DNA from: Pseudomonas asiatica
Lineage (GTDB): Bacteria > Pseudomonadota > Gammaproteobacteria > Pseudomonadales > Pseudomonadaceae
Assembly: GCF_009932335.1 (NCBI RefSeq)
Contig: NZ_BLJF01000001.1
Coordinates: 1,674,001-1,738,000 of the forward strand
Length of the DNA: 64,000 nt
Reading direction: 5' to 3'
Shown here: in pieces, positions 54,827 through 63,698 of the stretch
How positions within the stretch are numbered: the stretch's first letter is position 1
Layout of the letters: every line of letters starts with the position of its first letter
Made by a program: the position numbers and the translations under genes
The notes under the pieces: generated by a model
Databases searched by the model: none
Seen by the model: the letters and a program-made list of their open reading frames with translations, nothing else
Told to the model about the DNA's origin: nothing

Positions 54827-54907
54827 TTAGCGATTTTCGCTACCACGACCGCCGCCGTGGCTGTCCTGTCCGCCTTTACGTCCAGCCTCAGAGTCGCGTT
54901 CATCACC
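54827..54907 (-). pseudogene. Remnant of a KGG-repeat (stress-induced) protein
   Basis: The minus-strand frame from 54907 to the TAA at 54827 encodes 26 residues containing SEAGRKGGQDSHGGGRGSEN, the C-terminal repeat of Con-10/KGG proteins (DREKASEAGRKGG...). A stop codon lies just upstream in frame and no start exists, so only the tail remains. Its terminator is still intact 15 bases downstream. The rest of the 412-base spacer 54685-55096 shows no gene. Confidence 0.7.
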
Positions 54908-55096
54908 TCATGTCGTCACACAGGAAAGTCTGTGTTCAACTCGGACGTCAGGCAGAGGGGCGTTTGCTCTACTGCATTTTGCTCGGCCCGACGGGTTGCG
55001 CGAAAGAACCCGTGCGGGCGCCGGTGGTGCAGCAGAGCTTTGTTCGCCAACCTTTGGGAAGGATCTGGCTTGCATCGGCTTTGACGGCACGGTCGT

Positions 55097-56422
55097 TCAG
55101 CTCCTGCGTCGTGAATGGGTGATTGCAAAACCCACGATCATTCCAAGCGCCGCTGCGCCTATCAGTAGAGGCGTCTTGTCTTTTGACTTCCTCCAACCCC
55201 CGTCGATACTCCTCCTGCCACTCGGCGGCTCAAAGAGGTTGCCTGATGATGTTTCGGCTTTCGGGCTGCGGTTTATCCCCCGACGCGTCAGCCACCCCGA
55301 TAACAGAGGCAGGCCCGGTACCAGGTAGCTGGCCAGATGCGCCAGGCGGGCCGTGGCACCGACCGTGGTGTGAGCGCGTGGTGAGATTGCGCAGGCCACC
55401 ATGGCCTTCGCCACAAGTTCGGGATCATATACAGGGCCCGGAGGCGTCAGCGCATGGCCTGTGTAGTTGCCGCCGTCTCGGAAGCCCGGTGTGTCCATGA
55501 CGGCCGGATAGATATCGCACACGTGGATATCGGGAAACTCCGTCAATTCCCCCCGCAGCGCCTCGGTCAGGCCGCGCAAGCCGAACTTGCTCGCAGAGTA
55601 CGCGGCTGCATAGGGTTGGGCCACCCAGCTGCCCAGTGACAGTGTATTGATCAGGATGCCGCTGCCCTGGGCTTTGAAGAGGGGGAGGGCTACGAACGCA
55701 CCGCGCAGGTAACCCATCAGGTCGGTCTGAATGACCTGCTCGTGGGCCTCCAGCGGTGTTTCCTCGAAATTGCCGACCGCCCCGACGCCGGCGTTGTTGA
55801 TCCAGATATCGATTCGCCCGTGGCCGAATTCTGCTGCCTGTGCGGCCAGCGCTTGCACCTGGTCGTTGCGGGTGACGTCGGTCGTGATCGCGATGGCATC
55901 GGTACCGCAGTCGGTGCATTCATCCAGCACGTCGAACAACGCCTCTTCGTCGCGCGCAGCGAGCACCAGGCGAGCGCCCTTGCAGGCAAATGCGTGCGCG
56001 GCGGCACGGCCGATACCGCTGGAAGCGCCAGTGATCACCACGACTTTGCCGCGCAGTGGCCCTCTGCTCGGAACGCCCCCGCGGGGCGCTTCCTGTTCTG
56101 TGCCAGATTTCTTGTGGTCGTCAAGTGGCGCGATCGTTTCGCTGGCCTCGATCCGAGAAAGCTCAAGAGCGGTGCCATCGACCAGGGTCAACCTCAGCCC
56201 TTCAATCGTGCCAGCCTCCCGGTTCGGAAACACGGGTTCACCCTCGGCATCCACGCTGTCGTAGATGAAGCGCGTGCCTTCGATCCACCCCACGGCGGTC
56301 AAAAGCTCAGGGCCGAGATAATACTTCCCGTCTTGAAAGAAGCCAGGGAACTGATGAGCCCGCTCCACGTTTTCCACGCGATAGCGTTCACCTGGTTTCA
56401 TACCTGTCGCTTGATCGATCAT
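55097..56422 (-). CDS. SDR oxidoreductase with N-terminal extra domain and C-terminal membrane anchor
   Basis: A 441-residue composite. Residues 1-115 form an unrecognised domain (PGERYRVENVERAHQFPGFF, GKYYLGPELLTAVGWIEG). A classical SDR domain spans about 125-370 with GASSGIGRAAAH, NNAG and the catalytic YSASK. A C-terminal hydrophobic helix LLIGAAALGMIVGFAI is followed by a basic SRRRS tail, suggesting anchorage in the inner membrane. It is monocistronic. The substrate is unknown. Confidence 0.85.
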   Translation of the reverse strand: MIDQATGMKPGERYRVENVERAHQFPGFFQDGKYYLGPELLTAVGWIEGTRFIYDSVDAEGEPVFPNREAGTIEGLRLTLVDGTALELSRIEASETIAPLDDHKKSGTEQEAPRGGVPSRGPLRGKVVVITGASSGIGRAAAHAFACKGARLVLAARDEEALFDVLDECTDCGTDAIAITTDVTRNDQVQALAAQAAEFGHGRIDIWINNAGVGAVGNFEETPLEAHEQVIQTDLMGYLRGAFVALPLFKAQGSGILINTLSLGSWVAQPYAAAYSASKFGLRGLTEALRGELTEFPDIHVCDIYPAVMDTPGFRDGGNYTGHALTPPGPVYDPELVAKAMVACAISPRAHTTVGATARLAHLASYLVPGLPLLSGWLTRRGINRSPKAETSSGNLFEPPSGRRSIDGGWRKSKDKTPLLIGAAALGMIVGFAITHSRRRS

Positions 56423-56780
56423 TTTGCGAACCCCTGTAGTTGGACCTCGGAAATGCCAGCCTTTGCTGTGCTAGTCAGAAGCAGGCCCGGTGCGCTTGAC
56501 GCTGCGCGGGCCAGCAACGCTCCGGATACCAAAGCGCTCGTTGGCACCTGCCCCGGCAGGCGCATCTTTGCGTGTTGGATATGCAGGGGAAGCCAGGGCG
56601 GACCGCAAAGTTCAGACCAACAAGTCCGGTGGTACCAAACGGTGCTTCGCTGCATCCGTGTGTCACAGGATGATGTCCTGAACCGCCGCGCCCGTATTTC
56701 CGCTGGTTCCTCAGCCCTGGGCAGTAAACGCTGTGCTATCACTACCTGCATGGTTTTCGCCATAGGGGCCCGGGGATCTC
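56423..56780. other. Intergenic region between divergent genes
   Basis: 358 bases between the divergent SDR and MscS-type genes. No convincing open frame, repeat or promoter pair was found; it must hold both promoters. Confidence 0.45.
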
Positions 56781-58412
56781 ATGATGAAGCGCCTTTATTG
56801 CCTGCTGTTGATTCTTTTCACCCTGCAGCCCATGGCCGGGCACGGTATCGAGGTTGCAGGCAGTGCCACAGATGGCGTGCCCGGTGAGCCGGCCGAGCTG
56901 ACCATCGCCAATCGCAGCATCTTCATCTTCCACGCCACCTTGCTGGGGGAAACGCCGGCGGCGCGGGTGCAACGGGCCACAGCCGTGATCGAAGAGGCCT
57001 TGCGCGGGACTGATGAGCTGAAGGTCAGCGTCGACCCCATCCTGAATAGCCACCTGGTGCTATTGGGAGGGCGGCGTGCCTTCATCATTGCGCCGCAGGA
57101 CCTGGGCCTGGCCGGTGGCGACACTCGCGAAGCCGCCGAGCAGGCAGCCGCTATGCTGCGCCTGGTGGTCGACGAGACCGGTCAGGCCCGCAGCCTGCGC
57201 TTTCTGCTCAAGGCAGCAGGCTACTCGGCGCTGGCCACGTTGATCTACGTGGTGCTCATCAAGGGCACCAACCTGGCTCGGCGCAAGCTCCAAGGCCTGT
57301 TGCCGCAGCTGATGCGCGAGCGCGCCCGGCAGATACGGCTCGGGCAGATGCCGCTGTTGGACATGCAGCTGGTCTACACCGTGATCGAACGCCTGTTGCG
57401 GCTGCTGCACTGGGGCGTAGTACTGTTGCTGAGCTACCAGTGGCTGAGCTTCGTGCTGTCGCAATTCCCCTACACCCGGCCTTGGGGGGAAAGCCTCAAC
57501 GTCCACTTGATCGACCTGTTACGTTATCTGCTCGACGGCATTTTGCAGGCAATTCCCGGCATCGCCGTGGCTATCATCATTTTTTTCATCGCCCGCGGTA
57601 TCAGTGGCTTCAGTCGGCGCCTGCTGGAGCGCATGGCTCGGCCGGGCACCCTCAAGTGGCTGACCGAGGAAACCCTGCAGCCAACCACACGCCTGACCTC
57701 ACTTGCCATCTGGCTGTTCGCCCTGGTGATGGCGTACCCGTACCTGCCGGGTTCCGGCACCGACGCCTTCAAGGGGCTGTCGGTGCTGCTCGGGCTGATG
57801 ATTTCTCTCGGCGCCTCCAGCATTGTCGGGCAGGCGGCAGCGGGCCTGATCCTGACCTATTCACGCACCTTGAAGGCTGGCGAGTATGTGCGGGTAGGTG
57901 ACCACGAGGGCACGGTGACCGAAGTCGGCATGTTCAACACCACGATCCGCACTGGACTGGGCGAAGTGTTGACCTTGCCCAACTCGATGATCACCGGCTC
58001 GGTGACACGCAATTTTTCACGTGTTGTACAGGGGCAGGGCTACATCGTCGATACTGTGGTCACCATCGGTTACGACACGCCGTGGCGCCAAGTGGAGGCG
58101 ATGCTGGTGGAGGCGGCCAAGCGTACCGACGGCATACTGGAAAAACCCAGGCCGCAGGTGTTTCAGACCGGGCTTTCGGATTTCTACCCCGAGTATCGCC
58201 TGGTGGCGCAGGCGGTGCCGAGTGAGCCACGGCCACGGGCAGAACTGCTGAGCCTGTTGCACGGCAACATTCAGGATGTGTTCAACGAGTACGGGGTGCA
58301 GATCATGTCGCCGCATTACCTGGGCGACCCCGCGCAGGAAAAGTGGGTGCCGCACGAGCGCTGGTTCACGGCACCTGCGCGGAAACCTGAGGTTGGCCAG
58401 CCGGGGGAATAG
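56781..58412 (+). CDS. MscS-family mechanosensitive ion channel
   Basis: A 543-residue protein. The signal peptide MMKRLYCLLLILFTLQPMAG is followed by a periplasmic domain (about residues 23-140) and transmembrane helices around 145-167, 210-235, 255-275 and 310-330. The pore helix GLMISLGASSIVGQAAAGLIL (about 337-357) precedes the MscS beta domain with AGEYVRVGDHEGTVTEVGM and LPNSMITGSVTRNFS. It should act as an osmotic safety valve in the inner membrane. It is monocistronic. Confidence 0.92.
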   Translation: MMKRLYCLLLILFTLQPMAGHGIEVAGSATDGVPGEPAELTIANRSIFIFHATLLGETPAARVQRATAVIEEALRGTDELKVSVDPILNSHLVLLGGRRAFIIAPQDLGLAGGDTREAAEQAAAMLRLVVDETGQARSLRFLLKAAGYSALATLIYVVLIKGTNLARRKLQGLLPQLMRERARQIRLGQMPLLDMQLVYTVIERLLRLLHWGVVLLLSYQWLSFVLSQFPYTRPWGESLNVHLIDLLRYLLDGILQAIPGIAVAIIIFFIARGISGFSRRLLERMARPGTLKWLTEETLQPTTRLTSLAIWLFALVMAYPYLPGSGTDAFKGLSVLLGLMISLGASSIVGQAAAGLILTYSRTLKAGEYVRVGDHEGTVTEVGMFNTTIRTGLGEVLTLPNSMITGSVTRNFSRVVQGQGYIVDTVVTIGYDTPWRQVEAMLVEAAKRTDGILEKPRPQVFQTGLSDFYPEYRLVAQAVPSEPRPRAELLSLLHGNIQDVFNEYGVQIMSPHYLGDPAQEKWVPHERWFTAPARKPEVGQPGE

Positions 58413-58604
58413 CGTCATAACCGGCGATCACAGGGTCGCCATGCTGCCGACGGTGCTCCAGTGGCGTCATGTCGAACCAGCGCAGATGGGCGCGGCACCA
58501 ACTCTTGAGCAAGGTTGATTGGATATGTCGTGGTCATGGTCCCTGTAGCTTTTCAGTTCCTCAAGCTTGTCCTCATCCAGGGGGTAGAGGTTGCCGATAC
58601 AACC

Positions 58605-59663
58605 TCATATCAAAAGCCCCAGCCACATTGCACCGAGGATGACCAGTTGGCCGGGAACAAGGTATCTCCCGAAGCTGCAGCCGCCGCTACCGAGGGACAG
58701 AATGCATTTGGTCAAGGTGTTGCCGGTCAGGGCGACGGTGATGATCAGCGCTGTGAAGAGATCGAAGGCACCATCGCCCTGATGCGCTGTTGAAGTGCCT
58801 TGGTCGCTACGCCAGGGGGCAAGCAACAAAGTGCCGTAAACCACCGTACCCACGGTACCGAGCCCGATCGAGGCCACGAAAGGCTTCAACAGGTGTCGGT
58901 CGACGATGCCTAGCACCAGGGCGAATTGCGCGATGCTGGCGAGGTTCGACAGTACGGCTGCGGCGGCCAAGGGCCTCACGGCTGTGACTTGCCGACGTGC
59001 CTCATGGGCAAGCAGCGCAATGGTTGCCGTGCCGGAGGCGAAACCTGAGGCGATCGCGCTCAGGGGCAAGCCGTAGCGTGGGCCCACCAGACGCATTGCG
59101 ATATGCCCCAGTGCACCGGCGGTCATCAGCAGGACGACCAGCGTACAGATGGTGCGAGGGTTGAGTGCGCCATACGGCCCCATGAACCTGTCCGGTGTCA
59201 ACGGTAGCACCACCAGCGCTACCGTCAGCAGCATCAAACCATCGCGCAGCTCTTCCTCGCTCAGTTGCTGGAGCACGAAATGGTGCAGCTCGCGGCGCAG
59301 TGCCAGCAGCACGGTCAGCACCACGCCGACCGCCGTGGCAAGTTCTGGCTCGTCAAGGCTCAGTGCGCCCAGCGTCAGCACCAGTAGCAGGGCGATTTCG
59401 CTGGTGACTTCGGGGTCTTTGTCGGCGTGTTTGCGGTAATGCATGCACAGCATCAGAACCAGGCTCAGGCTGGCGACCCCGACCAGTACCGGCCCGGCCA
59501 GCAACATGCTGACGTAGCCCAGCAGGGCGGTGATGGCGAAGGTCCTAAGGCCGGCAGCGGCATGATCTTCATTGCGGCCTTTCTTGCGCTCGCGCTCAAG
59601 CCCCACCAACATGCCGATGCCCAGCGCGACGGCACCGTGGCTGACATTTACCGCGTCGAGCAT
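58605..59663 (-). CDS. MgtC/SapB-DUF4010 membrane protein
   Basis: A 352-residue membrane protein. The N-terminal MgtC-like part contains ALGIGMLVGLERERKKGRNE (residues 13-32) and GLRTFAITALLGYVS, followed by a DUF4010 region of about eight hydrophobic helices (GLPLSAIASGFASGTATIAL). It overlaps the upstream FNR-type gene by 16 bases, so both are translated from one mRNA. Function in the family is uncertain; roles in ion homeostasis under stress have been proposed. The protein is a little shorter than many members. Confidence 0.85.
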   Translation of the reverse strand: MLDAVNVSHGAVALGIGMLVGLERERKKGRNEDHAAAGLRTFAITALLGYVSMLLAGPVLVGVASLSLVLMLCMHYRKHADKDPEVTSEIALLLVLTLGALSLDEPELATAVGVVLTVLLALRRELHHFVLQQLSEEELRDGLMLLTVALVVLPLTPDRFMGPYGALNPRTICTLVVLLMTAGALGHIAMRLVGPRYGLPLSAIASGFASGTATIALLAHEARRQVTAVRPLAAAAVLSNLASIAQFALVLGIVDRHLLKPFVASIGLGTVGTVVYGTLLLAPWRSDQGTSTAHQGDGAFDLFTALIITVALTGNTLTKCILSLGSGGCSFGRYLVPGQLVILGAMWLGLLI

Positions 59664-60469
59664 GGCGCCTTCGGGGTGTCCTTGGGGCTGACTTCCGCGC
59701 CGCCTTGCTCAAGGGCTATCAAGGCTGGCAGATCGAGTATCTCGACAAGCCTGCCACGCATGCTGACGATGCCCAGCGCGCGCATGCGGGCGACTGAGCG
59801 ACACACGGTTTCCAGGCGCAGGCCCAGGTACGAAGCCATGTCTTCCCGGGACATGCGCAGCATGAAGCCGTGGGCAGAGTAGCCGCGGCTGACGAAGCGC
59901 TGTGACAACCCAACCAGGAAGCTTGCCAGGCGCTGTTCGGCGGTGAGGTTGCACAGCATCAGCACCCGCTCATGCTCACGCACGATTTCTCGGCTCATCA
60001 AACGGTTCAGGCTTTGCTGCAGGACGGGAAAGTCACGCGCCAATGCCTGCAGCCGGCGATAGGGGACAGGGCACACCTCGCTGTCTTCCAGGGCAATGGC
60101 ATCGCATACGTGATGTTCGGTGGCGATGGCGTCGAGCCCAAGTACATCGCCCGGCATCCAGAAATTGATCACCACGCCCTGGCCTTCGGCGCTGTTCAGG
60201 CTGGTCTTGAAGCTGCCACAGCGCACGGCATAAAGCGTCGTCAGCGGATCGTTGGCGTTGAACAGCGCGGCGCCTTTGCGAATACGCATGCGCGGGCCGA
60301 TCAGTGCGCCCAGGCAACTGTTGTCATGCACGGGCAGACCGGTGGGCAGGCACAGCCCGCTGACACGGCACTCTGTGCACAGGGTCGTCAGCGGTTTCAG
60401 GTGAATCGGGGTTGCCGGGCTCGACGCTGCAGGTTGGTCGAGCAAGGTCACTTTCAGTAGGCCAGTCAT
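59648..60469 (-). CDS. FNR/Anr-type oxygen-sensing regulator
   Basis: A 273-residue Crp/Fnr protein. The N-terminal cluster CTECRVSGLC (Cys31, Cys34, Cys40) and Cys122 in HHVCDAIA match the four ligands of the FNR 4Fe-4S centre. The C-terminal helix-turn-helix MSREDMASYLGLRLETVCRS carries the FNR recognition residues E, T and SR-like pattern. The start at 60469 lies eight bases after GGAGG. P. putida carries several FNR proteins of different oxygen sensitivity; this is one near universal stress genes. Its targets probably include the Anr boxes nearby. Confidence 0.92.
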   Translation of the reverse strand: MTGLLKVTLLDQPAASSPATPIHLKPLTTLCTECRVSGLCLPTGLPVHDNSCLGALIGPRMRIRKGAALFNANDPLTTLYAVRCGSFKTSLNSAEGQGVVINFWMPGDVLGLDAIATEHHVCDAIALEDSEVCPVPYRRLQALARDFPVLQQSLNRLMSREIVREHERVLMLCNLTAEQRLASFLVGLSQRFVSRGYSAHGFMLRMSREDMASYLGLRLETVCRSVARMRALGIVSMRGRLVEILDLPALIALEQGGAEVSPKDTPKAPCSTR

Positions 60470-60471
60470 TT

Positions 60472-60720
60472 TCAGGCCTCCTTCGCGCATCGGAGACCTG
60501 CCTGGGCTGCCATCCCTGCATTAGCTTTGCCAACGCTGCCCATACCTGGGCGTGGTGACCAGTCGGCGAGCATGTCCCGCGAGTGGGGCGCGTTGAGGCG
60601 CGCATTCAACCGGTCGACAAAGGCTTGCGCTTCGGTGGACGTAACGAAGCTCACCCGGCAGTCGTCCATGCGGACCCACCAGCGGTTCTGCTGAGGGCTA
60701 TTTTCGACGTAGATGTTCAT
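60472..60720 (-). CDS. Hypothetical 82-residue protein upstream of the FNR gene
   Basis: A small soluble protein beginning MNIYVENSPQQNRWWVRMDD, with a compact beta-like N-terminal half (VSFVTSTEAQAFVDRLNARL) and a disordered tail. The start at 60720 follows GGAGG by six bases; a longer reading from 60765 lacks one. Its stop lies two bases before the FNR-type start, so it is the preceding gene of the operon. The N-terminal half resembles DUF2188-like stress peptides, but I cannot assign a family firmly. Confidence 0.7.
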   Translation of the reverse strand: MNIYVENSPQQNRWWVRMDDCRVSFVTSTEAQAFVDRLNARLNAPHSRDMLADWSPRPGMGSVGKANAGMAAQAGLRCAKEA

Positions 60721-60802
60721 GGAAGCCTCCAAAAGCATGCATGAGCAAACCAACTGCAAATCCATGCGAAAACGAAGGCATCCCTGCCGGCAACAGGGGT
60801 GT

Positions 60803-60889
60803 TCAGGGCGTGATTGCCATTTTCATCGCGCTATCGCGCTGGTTGGCGAACGACCATAGGCGACGTTCGATGGTTTTCATGAGCGCCAT
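60803..60889 (-). CDS. Candidate 28-residue small protein in the Anr-controlled operon
   Basis: An ATG at 60889 opens MALMKTIERRLWSFANQRDS and seven to eight more residues, ending TGA at 60803. A strong CGGAGG lies seven bases upstream, better than most starts here. It is 72 bases from an Anr-like box and precedes the 82-residue gene. A basic amphipathic helix is predicted. No homologue is known to me. Confidence 0.5.
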   Translation of the reverse strand: MALMKTIERRLWSFANQRDSAMKMAITP

Positions 60890-60960
60890 GGCACGCCTCC
60901 GGGGCATTCGATGATTGTTGTTGGTGTAGGGTCAGATTGCGCCGTTAACGGCCAAGAGCT

Positions 60961-60974
60961 TTGACCAGTATCAA
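60961..60974. promoter_or_regulatory. Anr/FNR box
   Basis: TTGACCAGTATCAA matches TTGAT-N4-ATCAA in nine of ten defined positions. It lies between the minus-strand small-protein/FNR operon and the plus-strand universal stress gene, 71 bases before the former. Confidence 0.65.
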
Positions 60975-61019
60975 ATTTCCGCGCCGCGGGCGTTGCCGTT
61001 TGTCCGCCCAGTGGTTCAG

Positions 61020-61033
61020 TTGATAAACATCAA
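61020..61033. promoter_or_regulatory. Anr/FNR box, perfect match
   Basis: TTGATAAACATCAA matches the Anr/FNR consensus TTGAT-N4-ATCAA in all ten positions, 59 bases before the universal stress protein start. Anaerobic induction is expected. Confidence 0.85.
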
Positions 61034-61092
61034 ATCCGCCAGGTGCGGGTGATGGATGATCCAGGAACACTTCCCAACCGCTGAGGTGCGCC

Positions 61093-62019
61093 ATGGACAA
61101 CCCGCAAAGACTCTTGCTGATCGCCTCGCCCCTGATGCGGCGCACCCCGGTCTACGACCGTGCGGCTGCGCTGGCCAAGGCCAAGGGCATGGCCCTGCAT
61201 ATCGTTGCTTTCGACTATCTCGAAGGCCTTGCCACGGCGGGCCTGGTCAACGACCAGACACTGGCTGTGATGCGTGAAGGTTATGTACAGCAACACCGTG
61301 AATGGCTGGAAACCCAAGCGCTTTCGATGCGCCGTAACGGGGTCACGGTCACCACCGAAGTGGTATGGGTGCAGCATCCGCTGGACGAGATCCTCGTCCA
61401 CCTGCGCGAGCAGCCGTTCGCCATGCTGATCAAAGCCTTCGAGCATGAACCCTGGTGGGCGCGGGCGATGTTCACCTCGCTCGACATTCAGTTGCTGCGG
61501 GAAACCCGCATCCCCCTGCACCTGGTGCATCAGGCCAGCCACGCGCTGCCGCGCAAGATTCTGGCTGCCGTGGACCTGTCCCGCCCCGAGGACCAGTTTG
61601 AGGGGTTCAATGACCAGATCATCAGTGAAGCGCTGAAACTGGCATTACAGTGCAACGCCCAGATCGAACTGCTATATGCCTACGACCTGGGGTCCATGTA
61701 CCTGGACTCAGGCGGCAGCCGCGAGCATTCGTTTCTGTTCGACTCCAACCTCGCCCAGACGCTGCACGAGGCGCAAAGCGAGGCATTCCAGGCACTGGCC
61801 GAACGTAACGGTATCGCCGCCGAACACCGCCACCTGCGGCTGGGAGACCCGGCCAAGGTGCTGGCGCTGTTCATGGAGAACAATGATATCGATGTGCTGG
61901 TCATGGGCAGTTACCACCATCGCGGCATTGGCTGGTTCATCGGTAGCACTGCGGAGCGGGTATTGCATCGGTTGTCCAGCAGCGTGCTGGTGATATCACC
62001 AGAGCATTCCCAAGGCTGA
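61093..62019 (+). CDS. Universal stress protein, two UspA domains (UspE type)
   Basis: A 308-residue tandem UspA protein. Domain 1 spans about residues 3-150. Domain 2 runs about 155-305, with an ATP-type loop VMGSYHHRGIGWFIGSTAER (about 270-289). The perfect Anr box in its promoter predicts induction at low oxygen, as for Pseudomonas Usp proteins involved in anaerobic survival. It is divergent from the FNR-type operon and probably part of that regulator's regulon. Confidence 0.92.
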   Translation: MDNPQRLLLIASPLMRRTPVYDRAAALAKAKGMALHIVAFDYLEGLATAGLVNDQTLAVMREGYVQQHREWLETQALSMRRNGVTVTTEVVWVQHPLDEILVHLREQPFAMLIKAFEHEPWWARAMFTSLDIQLLRETRIPLHLVHQASHALPRKILAAVDLSRPEDQFEGFNDQIISEALKLALQCNAQIELLYAYDLGSMYLDSGGSREHSFLFDSNLAQTLHEAQSEAFQALAERNGIAAEHRHLRLGDPAKVLALFMENNDIDVLVMGSYHHRGIGWFIGSTAERVLHRLSSSVLVISPEHSQG

Positions 62020-62046
62020 GAGACAAGGCCCGAAAGGGCCTTGCTT

Positions 62047-62595
62047 TCAGGCGTGAAGATCGAGCTCGTGAAGGATTTCGCTGACATCGCCACCCAGGTA
62101 GCGGGAGGTGAACCCCAGGGTCTTGGTCAGCCGGTGCATGGCGTAGTTGTTCGCCAGGTCCCTGGAGATCATGCAGTGGAAGCCATTGCGCTTCGCGGCC
62201 GCGATCAGGTGCTGCATCAGCAGCCGGCCCAGCCCCTTGCGTTGCCATTCTTCATTTACGGCTACCGCGCATTCGCACTGGAGGCTGCCGGGAACACTGG
62301 CATACCGGCTGACCCCGATCTGGCGCAACTGGCCATCTGCATGGACCAGGGCAACGTAGGCTTCGCACTGGTGATGATCCACCGGCATATGCTGCGCATC
62401 CAGGCTCGGCACACCGCCACTGAGCCCGGCGATGAAGCGGAAACGCCGGGCCTCGAAGGCGATCGTGCTGAGAAAGCGGCGGTCCCTTTCGCGGTCTTCC
62501 TCGCGCAGGGGGCGGATCAGTACGGCAGAGCCATCAGAAAGCTTGTCGATCCAATGCTCGCACGCGTCTGGCTTTTCAGTCTGCTGCCTGTTCAT
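62047..62595 (-). CDS. GNAT-family acetyltransferase
   Basis: A 182-residue GNAT protein. LRPLREEDRERDRRFLS near residues 28-45 opens the fold, and the acetyl-CoA motif AVAVNEEWQRKGLGRLLMQH (about 109-128) contains QRKGLG. The C-terminal NYAMHRLTKTLGF motif (about 148-160) replaces the usual NxxA. It resembles the GNAT domain of Pat-like protein acetyltransferases that occur near universal stress genes. Lysine acetylation of proteins is possible but unproven. It lies convergent to the first Usp gene. Confidence 0.88.
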   Translation of the reverse strand: MNRQQTEKPDACEHWIDKLSDGSAVLIRPLREEDRERDRRFLSTIAFEARRFRFIAGLSGGVPSLDAQHMPVDHHQCEAYVALVHADGQLRQIGVSRYASVPGSLQCECAVAVNEEWQRKGLGRLLMQHLIAAAKRNGFHCMISRDLANNYAMHRLTKTLGFTSRYLGGDVSEILHELDLHA

Positions 62596-62697
62596 GTCGC
62601 CTCCCGGTCACCTGGTCGATGCTTGCCAGAGCTGTTGTACCGTGCTGGGCGGCGCCGGTTCTGACAATCGTCAAGTTCCGGCTCGGATGGTGGTTTT

Positions 62698-62711
62698 CTG
62701 ATCTGCATCAA
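62698..62711. promoter_or_regulatory. Anr/FNR box of the second Usp gene
   Basis: CTGATCTGCATCAA fits TTGAT-N4-ATCAA in nine of ten positions and lies 70 bases before the second universal stress protein gene. Confidence 0.65.
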
Positions 62712-62781
62712 GCGCGAACAGGCCTGCTTTCGGACAATCGCCTACATCATCACGCCAGCCGCGCAAGCCCGGAGGTTCGCC

Positions 62782-63696
62782 ATGGGTCAATATCGTCAAC
62801 TGCTGGTGCTGCTCACCGAGCTCGATCCGCATTCGGCCGCGCTGCGCCGGGCCCTGGCCCTGGCGCATGTCAGTGGTGCCAGTGTGCATGTACTGGGCTT
62901 GTTCGAACCGACGCAGGAGCACCTGCTGCGCGAAGAGCGATTGAACGAGGCCGATATCCAGCGTCAGTTCGACCACTACGGTTTGCGGCTGGCGGGGTTG
63001 GTCGAGCGTCACCGTGGCAGCGGCCCCGCTTTGACGGTCGACACCTTGCAGGCAGATGACATCCGCAGCCAGGCCATCGACTACATCAGCGAACTGCACC
63101 CCGATATGGTCATCAAGGACAGCGAAGTGACGCCAACCATGATGCGCCTGTTCAGCACGCCCCTGGATTGCGCGTTGATGCGGGGCTTGAAGGGCATCAC
63201 GCACTTCGTACCGGAGGCGGCGGTGTCGCTGCCCCGGCGCGTGCTGGTCGCCGTGGACACCTCCTTCAGCGAAACCCCCGAGGACCAGGCGTCCTTCAAC
63301 CGCAGGCTGATTCGTGCAGCGCAGGCGCTGGCACTGCAATGCGATGCACAGCTGCACCTGCTCTCGGCCTACAACCTGGCGGGCGTGTTCGCCTCGGACA
63401 TGAACGTTACCCAGGCGTGGATCGATGAGATGCGCAATGCCTTGAAGGAGCCGTTCGACACCTTGGCGGACGCCGAGGGGGTCCCGGCCGATTGCCGCCA
63501 CTTCCTGGAAGGTGGCCCGGTTCAGGTGATTCGCGAGCAAGTCGCTGTGCTGGATATCGACGCGGTGGTCATGGGCGTCGTGCAGCCAAAGGGCCTGGAC
63601 AAACTGCTCGGCGACACCACAGAACGCATCGTCAGCCGCCCGCCGTGCAGCGTCCTTGCGGTTCACCCTCAAGCGGCCGAAACCTTGGAGCCCTAG
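62782..63696 (+). CDS. Universal stress protein, two UspA domains
   Basis: A 304-residue tandem UspA protein paralogous to the one at 61093. Domain 1 spans about residues 4-148, domain 2 about 152-300 (LPRRVLVAVDTSFSETPEDQ opens it). The ATP loop is degenerate (VMGVVQPKGLDKLLGDTTER), Val and Gln replacing the usual small residues. An Anr-like box lies 70 bases upstream. Only two bases separate its stop from the next gene, so it is cotranscribed with the metallo-hydrolase. Confidence 0.9.
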   Translation: MGQYRQLLVLLTELDPHSAALRRALALAHVSGASVHVLGLFEPTQEHLLREERLNEADIQRQFDHYGLRLAGLVERHRGSGPALTVDTLQADDIRSQAIDYISELHPDMVIKDSEVTPTMMRLFSTPLDCALMRGLKGITHFVPEAAVSLPRRVLVAVDTSFSETPEDQASFNRRLIRAAQALALQCDAQLHLLSAYNLAGVFASDMNVTQAWIDEMRNALKEPFDTLADAEGVPADCRHFLEGGPVQVIREQVAVLDIDAVVMGVVQPKGLDKLLGDTTERIVSRPPCSVLAVHPQAAETLEP

Positions 63697-63698
63697 CC

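Noticed and set aside
54824..54913. Small minus-strand ORF MNATLRLDVKADR...
   Set aside because: It is out of frame with the recognisable KGG repeat remnant in the same bases, and has no clear family.
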